A DNA stretch of 64,000 nucleotides, taken from Pseudomonas karstica (GTDB taxonomy: Bacteria; Pseudomonadota; Gammaproteobacteria; Pseudomonadales; Pseudomonadaceae). Shown here piece by piece: positions 34,805-43,601 of the stretch. The stretch covers positions 23,335 to 87,334 of the forward strand of contig NZ_WLYI01000031.1 of NCBI RefSeq assembly GCF_009707515.1, written 5' to 3'. The position numbers and the translations under genes are program-made. The notes below the pieces were generated by a model. It did no database searches and was not told the DNA's origin. It saw nothing but the letters and a program-made list of their open reading frames with translations. Positions within the stretch are counted from its first letter, which is position 1, and every line of letters begins with the position of its first letter.

Positions 34805-35998
34805 ATGACGCAGCAATTAGTTGGCGTAGATTCATCCGCTGGTGCGGCCGCGCTTTCGGCTCCTGCGCCCTGGAGCGCAGTTGCCGCCATTGGGGTAGGG
34901 GCGTTCGCTCTGGTGACGGCGGAGTTCTTGCCAGTAGGCCTCTTGCCTCAAATCGCCAATGACTTGGCGATCAGTGAAGGCCGTGCGGGTCTGGTGATTA
35001 CCATCCCCGGTATCGTGGCGGCCTGTTCAGCGTTCTTGACCATCAGCCTGGCCCGAACATTTGATCGACGACACGTACTATGGGTGCTGCTTGGCCTCTT
35101 GGTCGTTTCCAATGTTCTGGTTGCGACCGCCAATGAGCTCTACGTTCTTTTACTGGGCCGTATTTTGCTCGGTATCGCGGTAGGGGGGTTCTGGACCATC
35201 GGCGTATCCCTTGGCCCCAGGCTGCGACCCGACGCGGTGGGAAGAGCAACCTCCATCGTTTTTTCAGGGGTGACCCTGGGCACGGTGGTTGGTGTTCCCG
35301 CAGGGACGTTGCTTGGGGGGGCATTCGGTTGGCGGGTCGCCTTTGCTGTATCCGCTGTTTTAGGCGCCATGGTGGTTATTGCATTGATGTTGCTGCTTCC
35401 AAGCATCCGCCCGGAGCGCTATTCGGGCGTATCGCAGTTGCCGCCTGTACTGCGTTTACCCAAGGTACAAGTGGGCCTGGTGGCCGTTGTATTCATATTC
35501 ACGGGTCAGTTCGCGGCTTACACGTATGTCACACCCTATCTGAACCAGATCAGTGGGATCGAATCCGGGCAGTTGAGTCTTTTCTTGTTGGGATACGGCG
35601 TGGCAGGGATATTCGGCAATGTACTGTGCGGCTGGTGTGTCGAGCGTGATGTGCGGCAAGCGGTATTGAGCACATCGCTGCTGCTGGGCTGTTCGATGCT
35701 ACTGCTGGTCTCTATGGGCCAATATCCTTTGGTGGCGGGAGCCGCGATGGTGGCCTGGGGGTTGGGCTTCGGGATGTTACCCATCGCCATTCAGAGTTGG
35801 ATCTTCAGCGCTGCGCCCGATCGTCTGGAAACTGCGGCGGCACTGTTCGTTTCTACTGGTCAGTTGACCATGGGGGCCGGAGCTTTAGTTGGAGGGCTGG
35901 CTATCGATCGCTACGGTGTCGTGAGCCCGATATGGTTCGGGGCTGTTGGCGCGTTGGGGGGCGCACTGTGGATCTGGGCACGCTTCCCGCAAAAGTAG
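34805..35998 (+). CDS. MFS transporter (SotB/AraJ-like DHA1 type)
   Basis: 397 residues from the ATG at 34805, about 12 membrane helices. VTAEFLPVGLLPQIANDLAISEGRAGL is the N-terminal signature of the sugar-efflux/AraJ group; the motif LARTFDRRHVLWVLLGLLV lies in loop 2-3 and GVPAGTLLGGAFGWR is motif C of drug/proton antiporters. Probably an exporter. It shares family and arrangement with the second MFS gene at 56881-58068. Confidence 0.88.
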   Translation: MTQQLVGVDSSAGAAALSAPAPWSAVAAIGVGAFALVTAEFLPVGLLPQIANDLAISEGRAGLVITIPGIVAACSAFLTISLARTFDRRHVLWVLLGLLVVSNVLVATANELYVLLLGRILLGIAVGGFWTIGVSLGPRLRPDAVGRATSIVFSGVTLGTVVGVPAGTLLGGAFGWRVAFAVSAVLGAMVVIALMLLLPSIRPERYSGVSQLPPVLRLPKVQVGLVAVVFIFTGQFAAYTYVTPYLNQISGIESGQLSLFLLGYGVAGIFGNVLCGWCVERDVRQAVLSTSLLLGCSMLLLVSMGQYPLVAGAAMVAWGLGFGMLPIAIQSWIFSAAPDRLETAAALFVSTGQLTMGAGALVGGLAIDRYGVVSPIWFGAVGALGGALWIWARFPQK

Positions 35999-36052
35999 AC
36001 CGGATAGTGTGATCCTGACCATGTTTCTCGAGCATGAGACCCGCACGCCCCC

Positions 36053-36964
36053 TTAAGGGAGCACGTGCGGATGTGCTGCGAAATGCTCCACCAGCCAATC
36101 AACGAATGCGCGTACGCGCACGCTAAGATGCCGGTTGGGCATGTACACCACTGACAGGGTATTGGTACGTGCGGACCAGTCTTCCAGTACAGGGGTCAGG
36201 ACGCCGGAATCTACATGCGCCTGAACCATGAAGCGCAGAGTGTGGATCACACCCAGGCCGGCCAGTCCCGCCGCGAGATAGCCATTGCTATCGTTGACGG
36301 CCACGACATGGTTTCCTTGCACTGATACTTGTTCGTCGCCACGGATAAATTCAATTCGATTGTGCTTTCCCGACGTAGGAAAGAAATACCGGACCACGCA
36401 GTGGTCATCCTCCAATTGCGCGGGATGGGACAGCAATGGGTGAGTCGCAAGGTAGGCAGGGGTCGCGCACGTGATGAAATCAAGGCTGCCCAGGCGACGG
36501 GCAATCAATGACGAGTCTTGCAGGTCGCCGCCACGTATCACGCAGTCAATACTTTCGCTGGCCAGGTCTGCGGTTCGGTCGCTGGCGCCTATCTCGATCT
36601 GGATGTTGGGGTAGCGACGATTGAATTCGGGCAATGCCGGGATCACCAGATGCGTCGCGATGGTGGTACCCATGTCCACACGGATCGTACCGCGTGGATT
36701 GGAGTGCGCCACGGCCATCTCTGATTCGACTTCCAGCCATTGATCGAGCACCCGGCTCATTCGTTCGTAATAGACGCTGCCTTCACCGGTAAGCGCGACG
36801 CGCCGGGTGGTTCGGTTGAGCAGCTTGACGCGCAAATGCGCCTCCAGCGCTTGCATCAATTTAGTCACGGCATTGGGGTGCAGGTCCAGTTGTGCGGCCG
36901 CCTTGACGAAGCTCCCAGTCTCGACGATGCGGTTGAACGCTTGTACCGCCAGGAAGTAATCCAT
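36053..36964 (-). CDS. LysR-family transcriptional regulator
   Basis: 303 residues. The HTH is in residues 1-60 (GSFVKAAAQLDLHPNAVTKLMQAL), with the effector domain after residue 90. It lies divergent from the SDR gene at 37115 with 150 bases between, the usual arrangement of a LysR regulator with its oxidoreductase target. It is convergent with the MFS gene. Confidence 0.88.
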   Translation of the reverse strand: MDYFLAVQAFNRIVETGSFVKAAAQLDLHPNAVTKLMQALEAHLRVKLLNRTTRRVALTGEGSVYYERMSRVLDQWLEVESEMAVAHSNPRGTIRVDMGTTIATHLVIPALPEFNRRYPNIQIEIGASDRTADLASESIDCVIRGGDLQDSSLIARRLGSLDFITCATPAYLATHPLLSHPAQLEDDHCVVRYFFPTSGKHNRIEFIRGDEQVSVQGNHVVAVNDSNGYLAAGLAGLGVIHTLRFMVQAHVDSGVLTPVLEDWSARTNTLSVVYMPNRHLSVRVRAFVDWLVEHFAAHPHVLP

Positions 36965-37114
36965 GGACGCCTCACGAAAAAGATCATTATCACTGCTGGG
37001 ATGATACAGGATACCGGTTATGGCTGTTTATCACGATTTGACTGGGGCCTATTGTGATTGCTCTGTTTGCAACTCGCAGACTTAACCACCCCCAGTCTCT
37101 ATCAAGGAAACCCC

Positions 37115-37864
37115 ATGACTCAGTTTCTCAAAGGTAAAGTTGCATTGGTGACCGGCGCATCGCGCGGCATCGGCGCAGCCATTGCCAAGCGTCTGGCAGC
37201 CGAAGGTGCCGACATCGTCTTCAGCTATGCAAAATCACGGGAACGCGCACACGCTGTGGCCAGCGAAATAGAAGCCCTGGGCGTGAAGGTACTGGCTGTG
37301 GCCGCCGATCAGGCCGATAGCGCAGCGGTCGCGGCATTGGTCAGGACCGCGCACGATCATTTCGGACGATTGGATATCCTCGTCAACAGCGCAGGAATAT
37401 TCGTAACGGGCATTATTGGTGATCCACAGGTCGACATTGCCGAGCTTGAGCATCAGCAGGCCGTCAATATTGGCGGTGTGGTAGCAGCAGTACGCGCTGC
37501 TGTACCGCTGCTGTCCGATGGCGGGCGCATTGTGTCGGTGGGGACTATGTTCGCCAGCCGTGCACCATTTCCTGGCATTGGCGATTATGCGGCCAGCAAG
37601 GCTGCGGTTGCGGCCTATGGCCGCGCCTGGGCTCGCGATCTTGGCCCTCGGCAGATCACCGTCAACACGGTTCAACCTGGTCCGATCAACACAGAAATGA
37701 ATCCGGAAACCAGCGACGTTGCGGCCATGGTCAAACAGATGACGGCACTAGGTCGATACGGTCAGCCAGAAGAAATTGCCGGGGCCGTGGCGTTTCTAGT
37801 GGGGCCTGATGCGGCATACATCACAGGTGCCACACTCAACATCGATGGCGGTCAAAACAGCTGA
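37115..37864 (+). CDS. SDR-family oxidoreductase
   Basis: 249 residues from the ATG at 37115 (AAGGAA eight bases upstream). TGASRGIG loop, VNSAG, SVGTMFASRAPFPGIGDYAASK with catalytic Ser-Tyr-Lys, and the end ITGATLNIDGGQNS. Closest in form to 3-oxoacyl-ACP-reductase-like SDRs that lie beside LysR genes and act on xenobiotic or stress-derived carbonyls. Substrate unknown. Confidence 0.88.
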   Translation: MTQFLKGKVALVTGASRGIGAAIAKRLAAEGADIVFSYAKSRERAHAVASEIEALGVKVLAVAADQADSAAVAALVRTAHDHFGRLDILVNSAGIFVTGIIGDPQVDIAELEHQQAVNIGGVVAAVRAAVPLLSDGGRIVSVGTMFASRAPFPGIGDYAASKAAVAAYGRAWARDLGPRQITVNTVQPGPINTEMNPETSDVAAMVKQMTALGRYGQPEEIAGAVAFLVGPDAAYITGATLNIDGGQNS

Positions 37865-37974
37865 CTCCAGGCATGTTCAGTCAACTGCAACTATCTCCTG
37901 GCAACCACCCATCGAGCCTGACCACCACCCTGGAAAACAGGAGGAGATAATGGGGGCGCCTGGTGCAACGCGGA

Positions 37975-39456
37975 TCAACACAGCGTACGCTCCAGCGCCT
38001 TCTTCCACTCGCCATAACGTGCCTCCATGGCCTGATCCACAGCAGGCTCAAACCTCTCCCGCGGCCTTTCCAACTCTGCCAATGCATCGTCACTGGCCCA
38101 GATGCCCAACGCCCTTCCAGCCAAATGCGCCGCCCCCAGCGCCGAGACTTCCGGCGACAAGCTACGTACCACCGGGCGTTGCAACAGGTCTGCCAAAAAC
38201 TGCATCAGCCAGCGATTACGCGTGGCACCGCCGTCGACCCAGAGTTCTTTCAAAGGGCTGCCAATATCCTGCTGCATGGCATCAAACACATCGCGAATCT
38301 GATACCCGATGGACTCCAGCGAAGCCCGCAGAATGTGCGCACCCGAGGTGGCTTCGGTCAGGCCGCAGATCAATCCACGCGCCTCAGCTTGCCAGTGTGG
38401 CGCGCCAAGCCCGGACAGCGCCGGGACGAAGTACACGCCGCCATTGTCAGGTAGTTGCGCCGCCTGTTCAGTCAGCGCATCGAGGGACTCGCCCGCCATC
38501 AGCCGCGAGGCCCACTGCACCGCCGCGCCGGTATGGACGATATTGCCTTCCATGCCGTAGGTCGGTGCCAAAGCGTCATGCCAGGCCAAGGTAGTCGACA
38601 AACCGTGAGTGGATGCAATCGGCCCGCTCATGGGGGTCATCAATGATGAACCGGTACCCAGGGTGGCCTTGACCAGCCCGGGCGCAAAACCGCCTTGCCC
38701 ATACAGCGCGGCATGGGAGTCGCCGATCATCGACATCACCGGGATGCCGGCAGGCAGTCGTCCGAAGCCTGCCGTTTCGGCAAAGAACCCGGCGCTAGGC
38801 TGAATCGGTGCCAGCGCTGGCGCCGGGATGGCGAACAGCTCAAGCAACTCCTGGTCCCAGCCGCAGGTGTGCAGGTTGAACAGTTGGGTACGGGCGGCGT
38901 TGGAGTAGTCCGTGGCAAACACTTGCCCGCCACTGAGTTTCCACAACAGCCAGCTGTCCACGGTGCCGAGGCAGATTTCACCGGCGGCGGCGCGGGCGTG
39001 GCCGTGGCCGTGTTCAAGGTTGTCGAGAATCCAGCGCAGTTTTCCCGCCGAAAACATCGGGTCCAGCGCCAGCCCGGTCTTGGCCAGGATGATCGCTTCG
39101 TGCCCTTGCTCATGCAGCTGCGTACACAACGTCGTGGAGCGTCGGCACTGCCAACTGATGCACGGCGACAGCGGCTCACCGGTGTGCCGGTCCCAGGCCA
39201 CTACGGATTCGCGCTGATTGCTGATGGCCAAGGCAGTGATCGGGCGATCAACCTGAGCCAGGCATTCATCGATGGCCGCCAGGGTGTTGAGCCAGATCAG
39301 CAGCGGGTCCTGCTCGGAAAAGCCAGCCTGGGGATGGCTGATGCTCAATGGCCGCGAGCCCCGGGCGATCACTTGCCCGAGTTCGTTGACCAGCACGGCC
39401 TTGGTGTTGCTGGTGCCTTCGTCTATCGCCAGGATCAGCGGGGTCGTTTCATTCAT
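37975..39456 (-). CDS. FGGY-family carbohydrate kinase (pentulose kinase-like)
   Basis: 493 residues from the ATG at 39456, preceded by GGTGA; a GTG three codons earlier overlaps the stop of the transketolase gene and is less likely. AIDEGTSNTKAV is the phosphate-1 motif, and the C-terminal ATPase half has WVDGGATRNRWLMQF. Overall it resembles xylulokinase or glycerol kinase, but I cannot assign the sugar. It ends the minus-strand operon tktN-tktC-kinase. The expected reaction is pentulose plus ATP to pentulose 5-phosphate in the cytoplasm. Confidence 0.88.
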   Translation of the reverse strand: MNETTPLILAIDEGTSNTKAVLVNELGQVIARGSRPLSISHPQAGFSEQDPLLIWLNTLAAIDECLAQVDRPITALAISNQRESVVAWDRHTGEPLSPCISWQCRRSTTLCTQLHEQGHEAIILAKTGLALDPMFSAGKLRWILDNLEHGHGHARAAAGEICLGTVDSWLLWKLSGGQVFATDYSNAARTQLFNLHTCGWDQELLELFAIPAPALAPIQPSAGFFAETAGFGRLPAGIPVMSMIGDSHAALYGQGGFAPGLVKATLGTGSSLMTPMSGPIASTHGLSTTLAWHDALAPTYGMEGNIVHTGAAVQWASRLMAGESLDALTEQAAQLPDNGGVYFVPALSGLGAPHWQAEARGLICGLTEATSGAHILRASLESIGYQIRDVFDAMQQDIGSPLKELWVDGGATRNRWLMQFLADLLQRPVVRSLSPEVSALGAAHLAGRALGIWASDDALAELERPRERFEPAVDQAMEARYGEWKKALERTLC

Positions 39457-39461
39457 GTGAT

Positions 39462-40394
39462 TCACCGCAACCGGATGGCAGCTGCCACAATCCCAGCCGC
39501 ATCGATGTTATGCAAGGCGCGGGTCGGCTCACGTGCACCAGCCGCCGCGTATTCGCCGTCACCGATACCCAGGCGGATCAGTGGAACGCCCAGCCCGGCC
39601 TCAGCCAGCACTTCAGCCACGAGGCTGCCAACGCCACCATTGATGTTGTGCTCCTCGACAGTAATGACGGCGCGCGTGCCGCTGAGGGCGCTGAGCAGTA
39701 CCTCGCGCTGCAGCGGCCGGATCGAGGACAGGTTGATGACCTGGGCCTGGATACCCTGATCGGCCAGCAACTGGGCGGCATCGACCGCCTCATGCACCAC
39801 CGACCCCAGGGCGACGATGCTCACATCCAGACCCTGGCGCAGGATATCGACCTGGCCCGGAACGAAGCGGTAATCGGCGTCATGCACATCCGGCAAGGCC
39901 TTGCCATCGAGGCGGATGTACACCGGGCCGTGGTAGCGCAGGGCGTAATCGACAATCTGCCGGCATTCAACGGCGTCGGCCGGGGCAAAAATCTGCACGT
40001 TGCCAAAACCGCGCATCACCGAGATATCGTCGAGGCTGTGGTGCGTGCTGGCCAGCGGGCCGTAGCTGGTGCCAGCGTTAAGCCCGAACATCTTGACGTT
40101 GGCCTGGTTGTAGCAAACGTCGACCTTGATTTGCTCATTGGCCCGCGAGATCAGAAACGGCGCCGCGTTGCAGGTGGCGGCAATCTTGCCACCCAGGGCC
40201 AGGCCGGCCGCGACGCTGACCAGCGACTGTTCGGCGATGCCGACGTTGATCAGGCGCTCGGGAAAACGCTGGGCAAACGGACCGATCTTGGCCGTGGACG
40301 TGGAGTCGCTGACGACCGGCACCACATCGAGGCCGGCATCGACGGCGGCAATAAACGCTTCAACCATGACGCTCGCCAAATGTTCACTCGCCAT
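39462..40394 (-). CDS. Transketolase, C-terminal subunit
   Basis: 310 residues covering the Pyr and C-terminal domains of transketolase. The conserved catalytic Glu lies in RLINVGIAEQSLVSVAAGLA. Together with the N-terminal subunit encoded directly upstream (11-base overlap) it forms the split type of transketolase found in several bacterial sugar-alcohol clusters. It transfers two-carbon units in the pentose phosphate pathway using thiamine diphosphate. Confidence 0.92.
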   Translation of the reverse strand: MASEHLASVMVEAFIAAVDAGLDVVPVVSDSTSTAKIGPFAQRFPERLINVGIAEQSLVSVAAGLALGGKIAATCNAAPFLISRANEQIKVDVCYNQANVKMFGLNAGTSYGPLASTHHSLDDISVMRGFGNVQIFAPADAVECRQIVDYALRYHGPVYIRLDGKALPDVHDADYRFVPGQVDILRQGLDVSIVALGSVVHEAVDAAQLLADQGIQAQVINLSSIRPLQREVLLSALSGTRAVITVEEHNINGGVGSLVAEVLAEAGLGVPLIRLGIGDGEYAAAGAREPTRALHNIDAAGIVAAAIRLR

Positions 40395-41220
40395 GACTCA
40401 ACTCCTCCAGTGCCGCGTTGATTTCATCACCCTTGGGCACGCGGTGGTGCCATTCGGGACGGGCTTCGATAAACGACACGCCCTTGCCTTTAATGGTGTG
40501 GGCGATCAGCACCTGGGGTGCGCCGGTCTTGCTCTGCATGGTTTCCAGGGCGCTGATCAACTGGCCCACATCATTGCCATCGCACTCGCTGACGGCGAAG
40601 CCAAAGGCCGCCCATTTCACGTCCAGCGGGTCCAGCGGCATGATCTCTGCGGTCAGCCCGGCCAGTTGCAGCTTGTTCTTGTCGACAATCACAAACAGGT
40701 TATCGAGGCCGTATTTGGCCGCTGCCATCGCCGCTTCCCAGTTGGAGCCTTCCGCCAGCTCACCGTCGCCGGTGAGTACATAAATACGCTTTTTACTGCC
40801 AGACATTTTCGCTGCCAACGCCAGCCCGACGGCCACTGGCAAGCCGTGGCCGAGGGCGCCGGTGTTGAGTTCGATACCCGGGGTTTTCTGCCGCACCGGG
40901 TGGCCCGGCAGGTGGGAATTGAAGTGTTGATAAGTGGCCAGCCATTCGGTGGGAATGTAGCCGGCCTGCGCCAGGCAACAATACAAGCCGCCGACGCCAT
41001 GGCCTTTGCTCTGGATGTAGATATCGCGCTCGGGGTCCTCGGTGCGTTCCGGCCCGGTGTTGAGGATGCGAAAGTACAAGGTGGCGAGGATATCGGTTTC
41101 TGAAAGGTCTGCACCGGTGTGGCCACCCGCCGGCGAGTCGGCGTTCAAACGGATCACGTGGCGCCGGATCAGGCGGGCCTGTTCTTTGATCTGACGGGCG
41201 TCGTACTGGAAAGCATTCAT
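40384..41220 (-). CDS. Transketolase, N-terminal subunit
   Basis: 278 residues with the thiamine-diphosphate/Mg motif GDGELAEGSNWEAAMAA and KGHGVGGLYCCLAQAGYIP. First gene of the minus-strand operon, divergent from the ABC importer across a 363-base control region. It requires the product of the next gene for activity. Confidence 0.92.
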   Translation of the reverse strand: MNAFQYDARQIKEQARLIRRHVIRLNADSPAGGHTGADLSETDILATLYFRILNTGPERTEDPERDIYIQSKGHGVGGLYCCLAQAGYIPTEWLATYQHFNSHLPGHPVRQKTPGIELNTGALGHGLPVAVGLALAAKMSGSKKRIYVLTGDGELAEGSNWEAAMAAAKYGLDNLFVIVDKNKLQLAGLTAEIMPLDPLDVKWAAFGFAVSECDGNDVGQLISALETMQSKTGAPQVLIAHTIKGKGVSFIEARPEWHHRVPKGDEINAALEELSHGE

Positions 41221-41276
41221 GCAGCGGCTCCTTTGAGGCTGACCACGCGGGGATGAAAGTGTCCAAAGCTGTCTTT

Positions 41277-41543
41277 TGAATATTTATTCAGCTATGACAA
41301 TATATTTCTATTTAGACGCCGATCGTTCAACAGGTCAAGGGAGCGAGCACCCGAAAATGAAATAAAAGTCGAAAAATACCCTCGGACAGACGGCCTAAAA
41401 CCCCCACGCAGTCCTCTGGGACGCCAGTTTCAAGCAAGCAAAAACAGCGGTTTGAGGGCAGTGAAGAAAATTAAAGCGCTTGACTTTGCCACCGTGTCAC
41501 TAGAATCTGAATTAACAGTCAGGCATGCATAAATATTCATGCC
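41277..41543. promoter_or_regulatory. Paired AT-rich palindromes in the divergent control region
   Basis: TGAATATTTATTCA (41277-41290, perfect palindrome) stands before the transketolase operon, and GGCATGCATAAATATTCATGCC (41522-41543, arms GGCATG/CATGCC) before the ABC importer. Both contain the 11-mer ATAAATATTCA, on opposite strands. They are good candidates for operators of the SorC regulator encoded at 46849-47802. Otherwise the 363-base gap (41221-41583) shows no ORF. Confidence 0.45.
41480..41506 (+). promoter_or_regulatory. Possible sigma-70 promoter for the ABC importer operon
   Basis: TTGACT (41480-41485) and TAGAAT (41501-41506) with a 15-base spacer, shorter than the ideal 17, about 80 bases before the permease GTG. 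The palindrome at 41522-41543 would lie at about +10 to +30, fitting repression. Confidence 0.35.
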
Positions 41544-41583
41544 GTGCGAGCGAACTCCAAAAAAAATAACTCAGGAGAACAAT

Positions 41584-42591
41584 GTGGACGCCAAAGCCTC
41601 TGGCCATCACCCGGCGGATCTCAAGCCGACCCGCCGCCCACGGCTGGTGAAAATGCTCCCCAGCAATGTCGGCGGTCCGCTGATCGGCCTCATGCTGCTG
41701 GTGCTGGTCTTCTCCTTCAGTTCCGAATTTTTCTTCTCGCTGCGCAATGGCCTGAACATTCTCGATCAGGTCACCGTGCTGGGCATCCTCGCCATCGGCA
41801 TGACTGCAGTGATTGTCATCGGCGGTATCGACTTGTCGGTGGGCTCGGTTCTCGCCTTCTCGATGATGATGCTCGGCTGGCTGTATCAGGACCAGGCGGT
41901 ACCGCTGGGCCTGGCGATCCCGATCTCGATTGCCACCGGCATGCTCGCCGGACTGGTCTCGGGCGCGTTGATCACCTACGCCAAACTGCCACCCTTTATT
42001 GCCACCCTGACCATGATGTCGGTGGCGCGCGGCCTGGCGAACATTCTTACCGAAGGCCGGCAGATCGTCGGCTTCCCGGACTGGTTCACCAACCTGGCCA
42101 CGGTGCGCCACTTTGGCTTTTTGTCGGCAACGGTCGGGTTGTTTTTGATCATGCTGGTGGTGGCCTGGGTGTTCCTGCGTTTTCGCGCTGGCGGGCGCAA
42201 CCTCTACGCCATTGGCGGCAGCCCGGAAGTGGCGCGCCTGTCGGGCATCAAGGTGCGGGCCATTACCCTGTGGGTGTACGCCATCAGTGGTGCCCTCGCC
42301 GGCATCGCCGCTGTGACCCTGGCGGCGCGCCTCGACTCTTCGCAACCGAGCGCCGGTTTGAGCCTGGAGCTGGACGCCATCGCCGCCGTGGTGATCGGCG
42401 GTGCCAGCCTGAGCGGCGGCGTCGGCAGTATCGGCGGCACCCTGGTGGGTGTGCTGATCATTGGCGTGCTGCGCAACGGCCTCAACCTGCTGGGTGTATC
42501 GCCGTTCATTCAACAAGTGGTGATCGGCGTGGTCATCGCCCTCGCCGTAACCATCGACACCCTGCGTCGCCGTTCCAGTACCGCCCGTTAA
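41584..42591 (+). CDS. ABC sugar transporter permease (RbsC type)
   Basis: 335 residues from the GTG at 41584, chosen because AGGAGA lies six bases upstream. Eight to ten membrane helices. GGIDLSVGSVLAF and ARLSGIKVRAITLWVYAISG are the signatures of RbsC-type permeases. It forms a homodimer with the double-domain ATPase encoded two genes later. First gene of the plus-strand operon. Confidence 0.92.
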   Translation: MDAKASGHHPADLKPTRRPRLVKMLPSNVGGPLIGLMLLVLVFSFSSEFFFSLRNGLNILDQVTVLGILAIGMTAVIVIGGIDLSVGSVLAFSMMMLGWLYQDQAVPLGLAIPISIATGMLAGLVSGALITYAKLPPFIATLTMMSVARGLANILTEGRQIVGFPDWFTNLATVRHFGFLSATVGLFLIMLVVAWVFLRFRAGGRNLYAIGGSPEVARLSGIKVRAITLWVYAISGALAGIAAVTLAARLDSSQPSAGLSLELDAIAAVVIGGASLSGGVGSIGGTLVGVLIIGVLRNGLNLLGVSPFIQQVVIGVVIALAVTIDTLRRRSSTAR

Positions 42592-42653
42592 ACACTGCTT
42601 TGCGCTTGATCGAAAGTTGACACCCTCCAACAATAAAATAAGGAGTCACCGAC

Positions 42654-43586
42654 ATGTTCAGCACCAAGAAACTGCTACTGGCCACGGCCCTCGCCGCCGC
42701 CACGCTCGCCACGGTGGGCACCACCTGGGCCAAGGACCTGACCATCGGCCTCGCCGTGGCCAATCTGCAGGCTGACTTCTTCAACCAGATCAAACAATCG
42801 GTAGAAGCCGAAGGCAAGGCCAAGGGGATCAAGGTGATCACCGTGGATGCCCAAGGCAACTCGTCGACCCAGGTCAGCCAGATTGAAGACCTGATCACCC
42901 GCCAGATCGACGTGCTGATCTACATCCCTGCTGGCGCCACCGCCGCCGGTGTGCCGGTCAAGGCCGCCAAGGCTGCCGGTATTCCGGTCATCGCCGTCGA
43001 CCGCAACGCCCCCGACGCCCCAGGCGACACCTTTATCGCCAGTGACAGCGTGGCCGGCGCCAAGACCCTGGCCGAATACGTCGCCAAGGTCACCGACGGC
43101 AAGGGCCGTATCGCGGTCCTGCAGGGCCAGTTGGGCACTACCCCGGAAAATGACCGGGCCAAGGGTTTCCAGGAAGGCTTGAAAGCCTTCCCGGGTCTCA
43201 AGATCGTGGCCGAGCAACCAGCCGAATGGGCCCAGGACAAAGGCTTTGCGGTCGCCCAGGATCTGCTCCAGCGTGATCCGAACATCACCGTGTTCTTCGG
43301 CCGTGCCGATGCCATGGCGCTGGGCGCCGCTCAAGCGGTCAAGGTCGGCAACCTGGATCATCCGGTAGTGGTGGTTGGTTTTGATGGCGATGTCGCCGGC
43401 CTCAAGGCTGTGCAAAGCGGCGTGCTGAACGCCACGATGACCCAGCAGACCCAGAAAATGGGGCGCCTGGCCGTGGCCTCGGCGATTGACCTGAAGGCGG
43501 GCAAGGCGGTGCCCAAGGAGCAACTGCTGGAAACCGTATTGACCACCAAGGACAACGTCGCACCTTTCCTGCAACAGCACCCGTAA
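42654..43586 (+). CDS. ABC sugar transporter substrate-binding protein (RbsB type)
   Basis: 310 residues. Signal peptide to TTWA/KDL (about residue 24). The mature part starts TIGLAVANLQADFFNQIKQ, the RbsB type-I fold, with DVLIYIPAGATAAGVP and VAVDRNAPDA-like sugar-contact segments. Periplasmic. A pentitol or pentose is the expected ligand from context; RbsB-like sequence alone does not decide it. Confidence 0.92.
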   Translation: MFSTKKLLLATALAAATLATVGTTWAKDLTIGLAVANLQADFFNQIKQSVEAEGKAKGIKVITVDAQGNSSTQVSQIEDLITRQIDVLIYIPAGATAAGVPVKAAKAAGIPVIAVDRNAPDAPGDTFIASDSVAGAKTLAEYVAKVTDGKGRIAVLQGQLGTTPENDRAKGFQEGLKAFPGLKIVAEQPAEWAQDKGFAVAQDLLQRDPNITVFFGRADAMALGAAQAVKVGNLDHPVVVVGFDGDVAGLKAVQSGVLNATMTQQTQKMGRLAVASAIDLKAGKAVPKEQLLETVLTTKDNVAPFLQQHP

Positions 43587-43601
43587 GCCCCGGAGGTCGC
43601 C

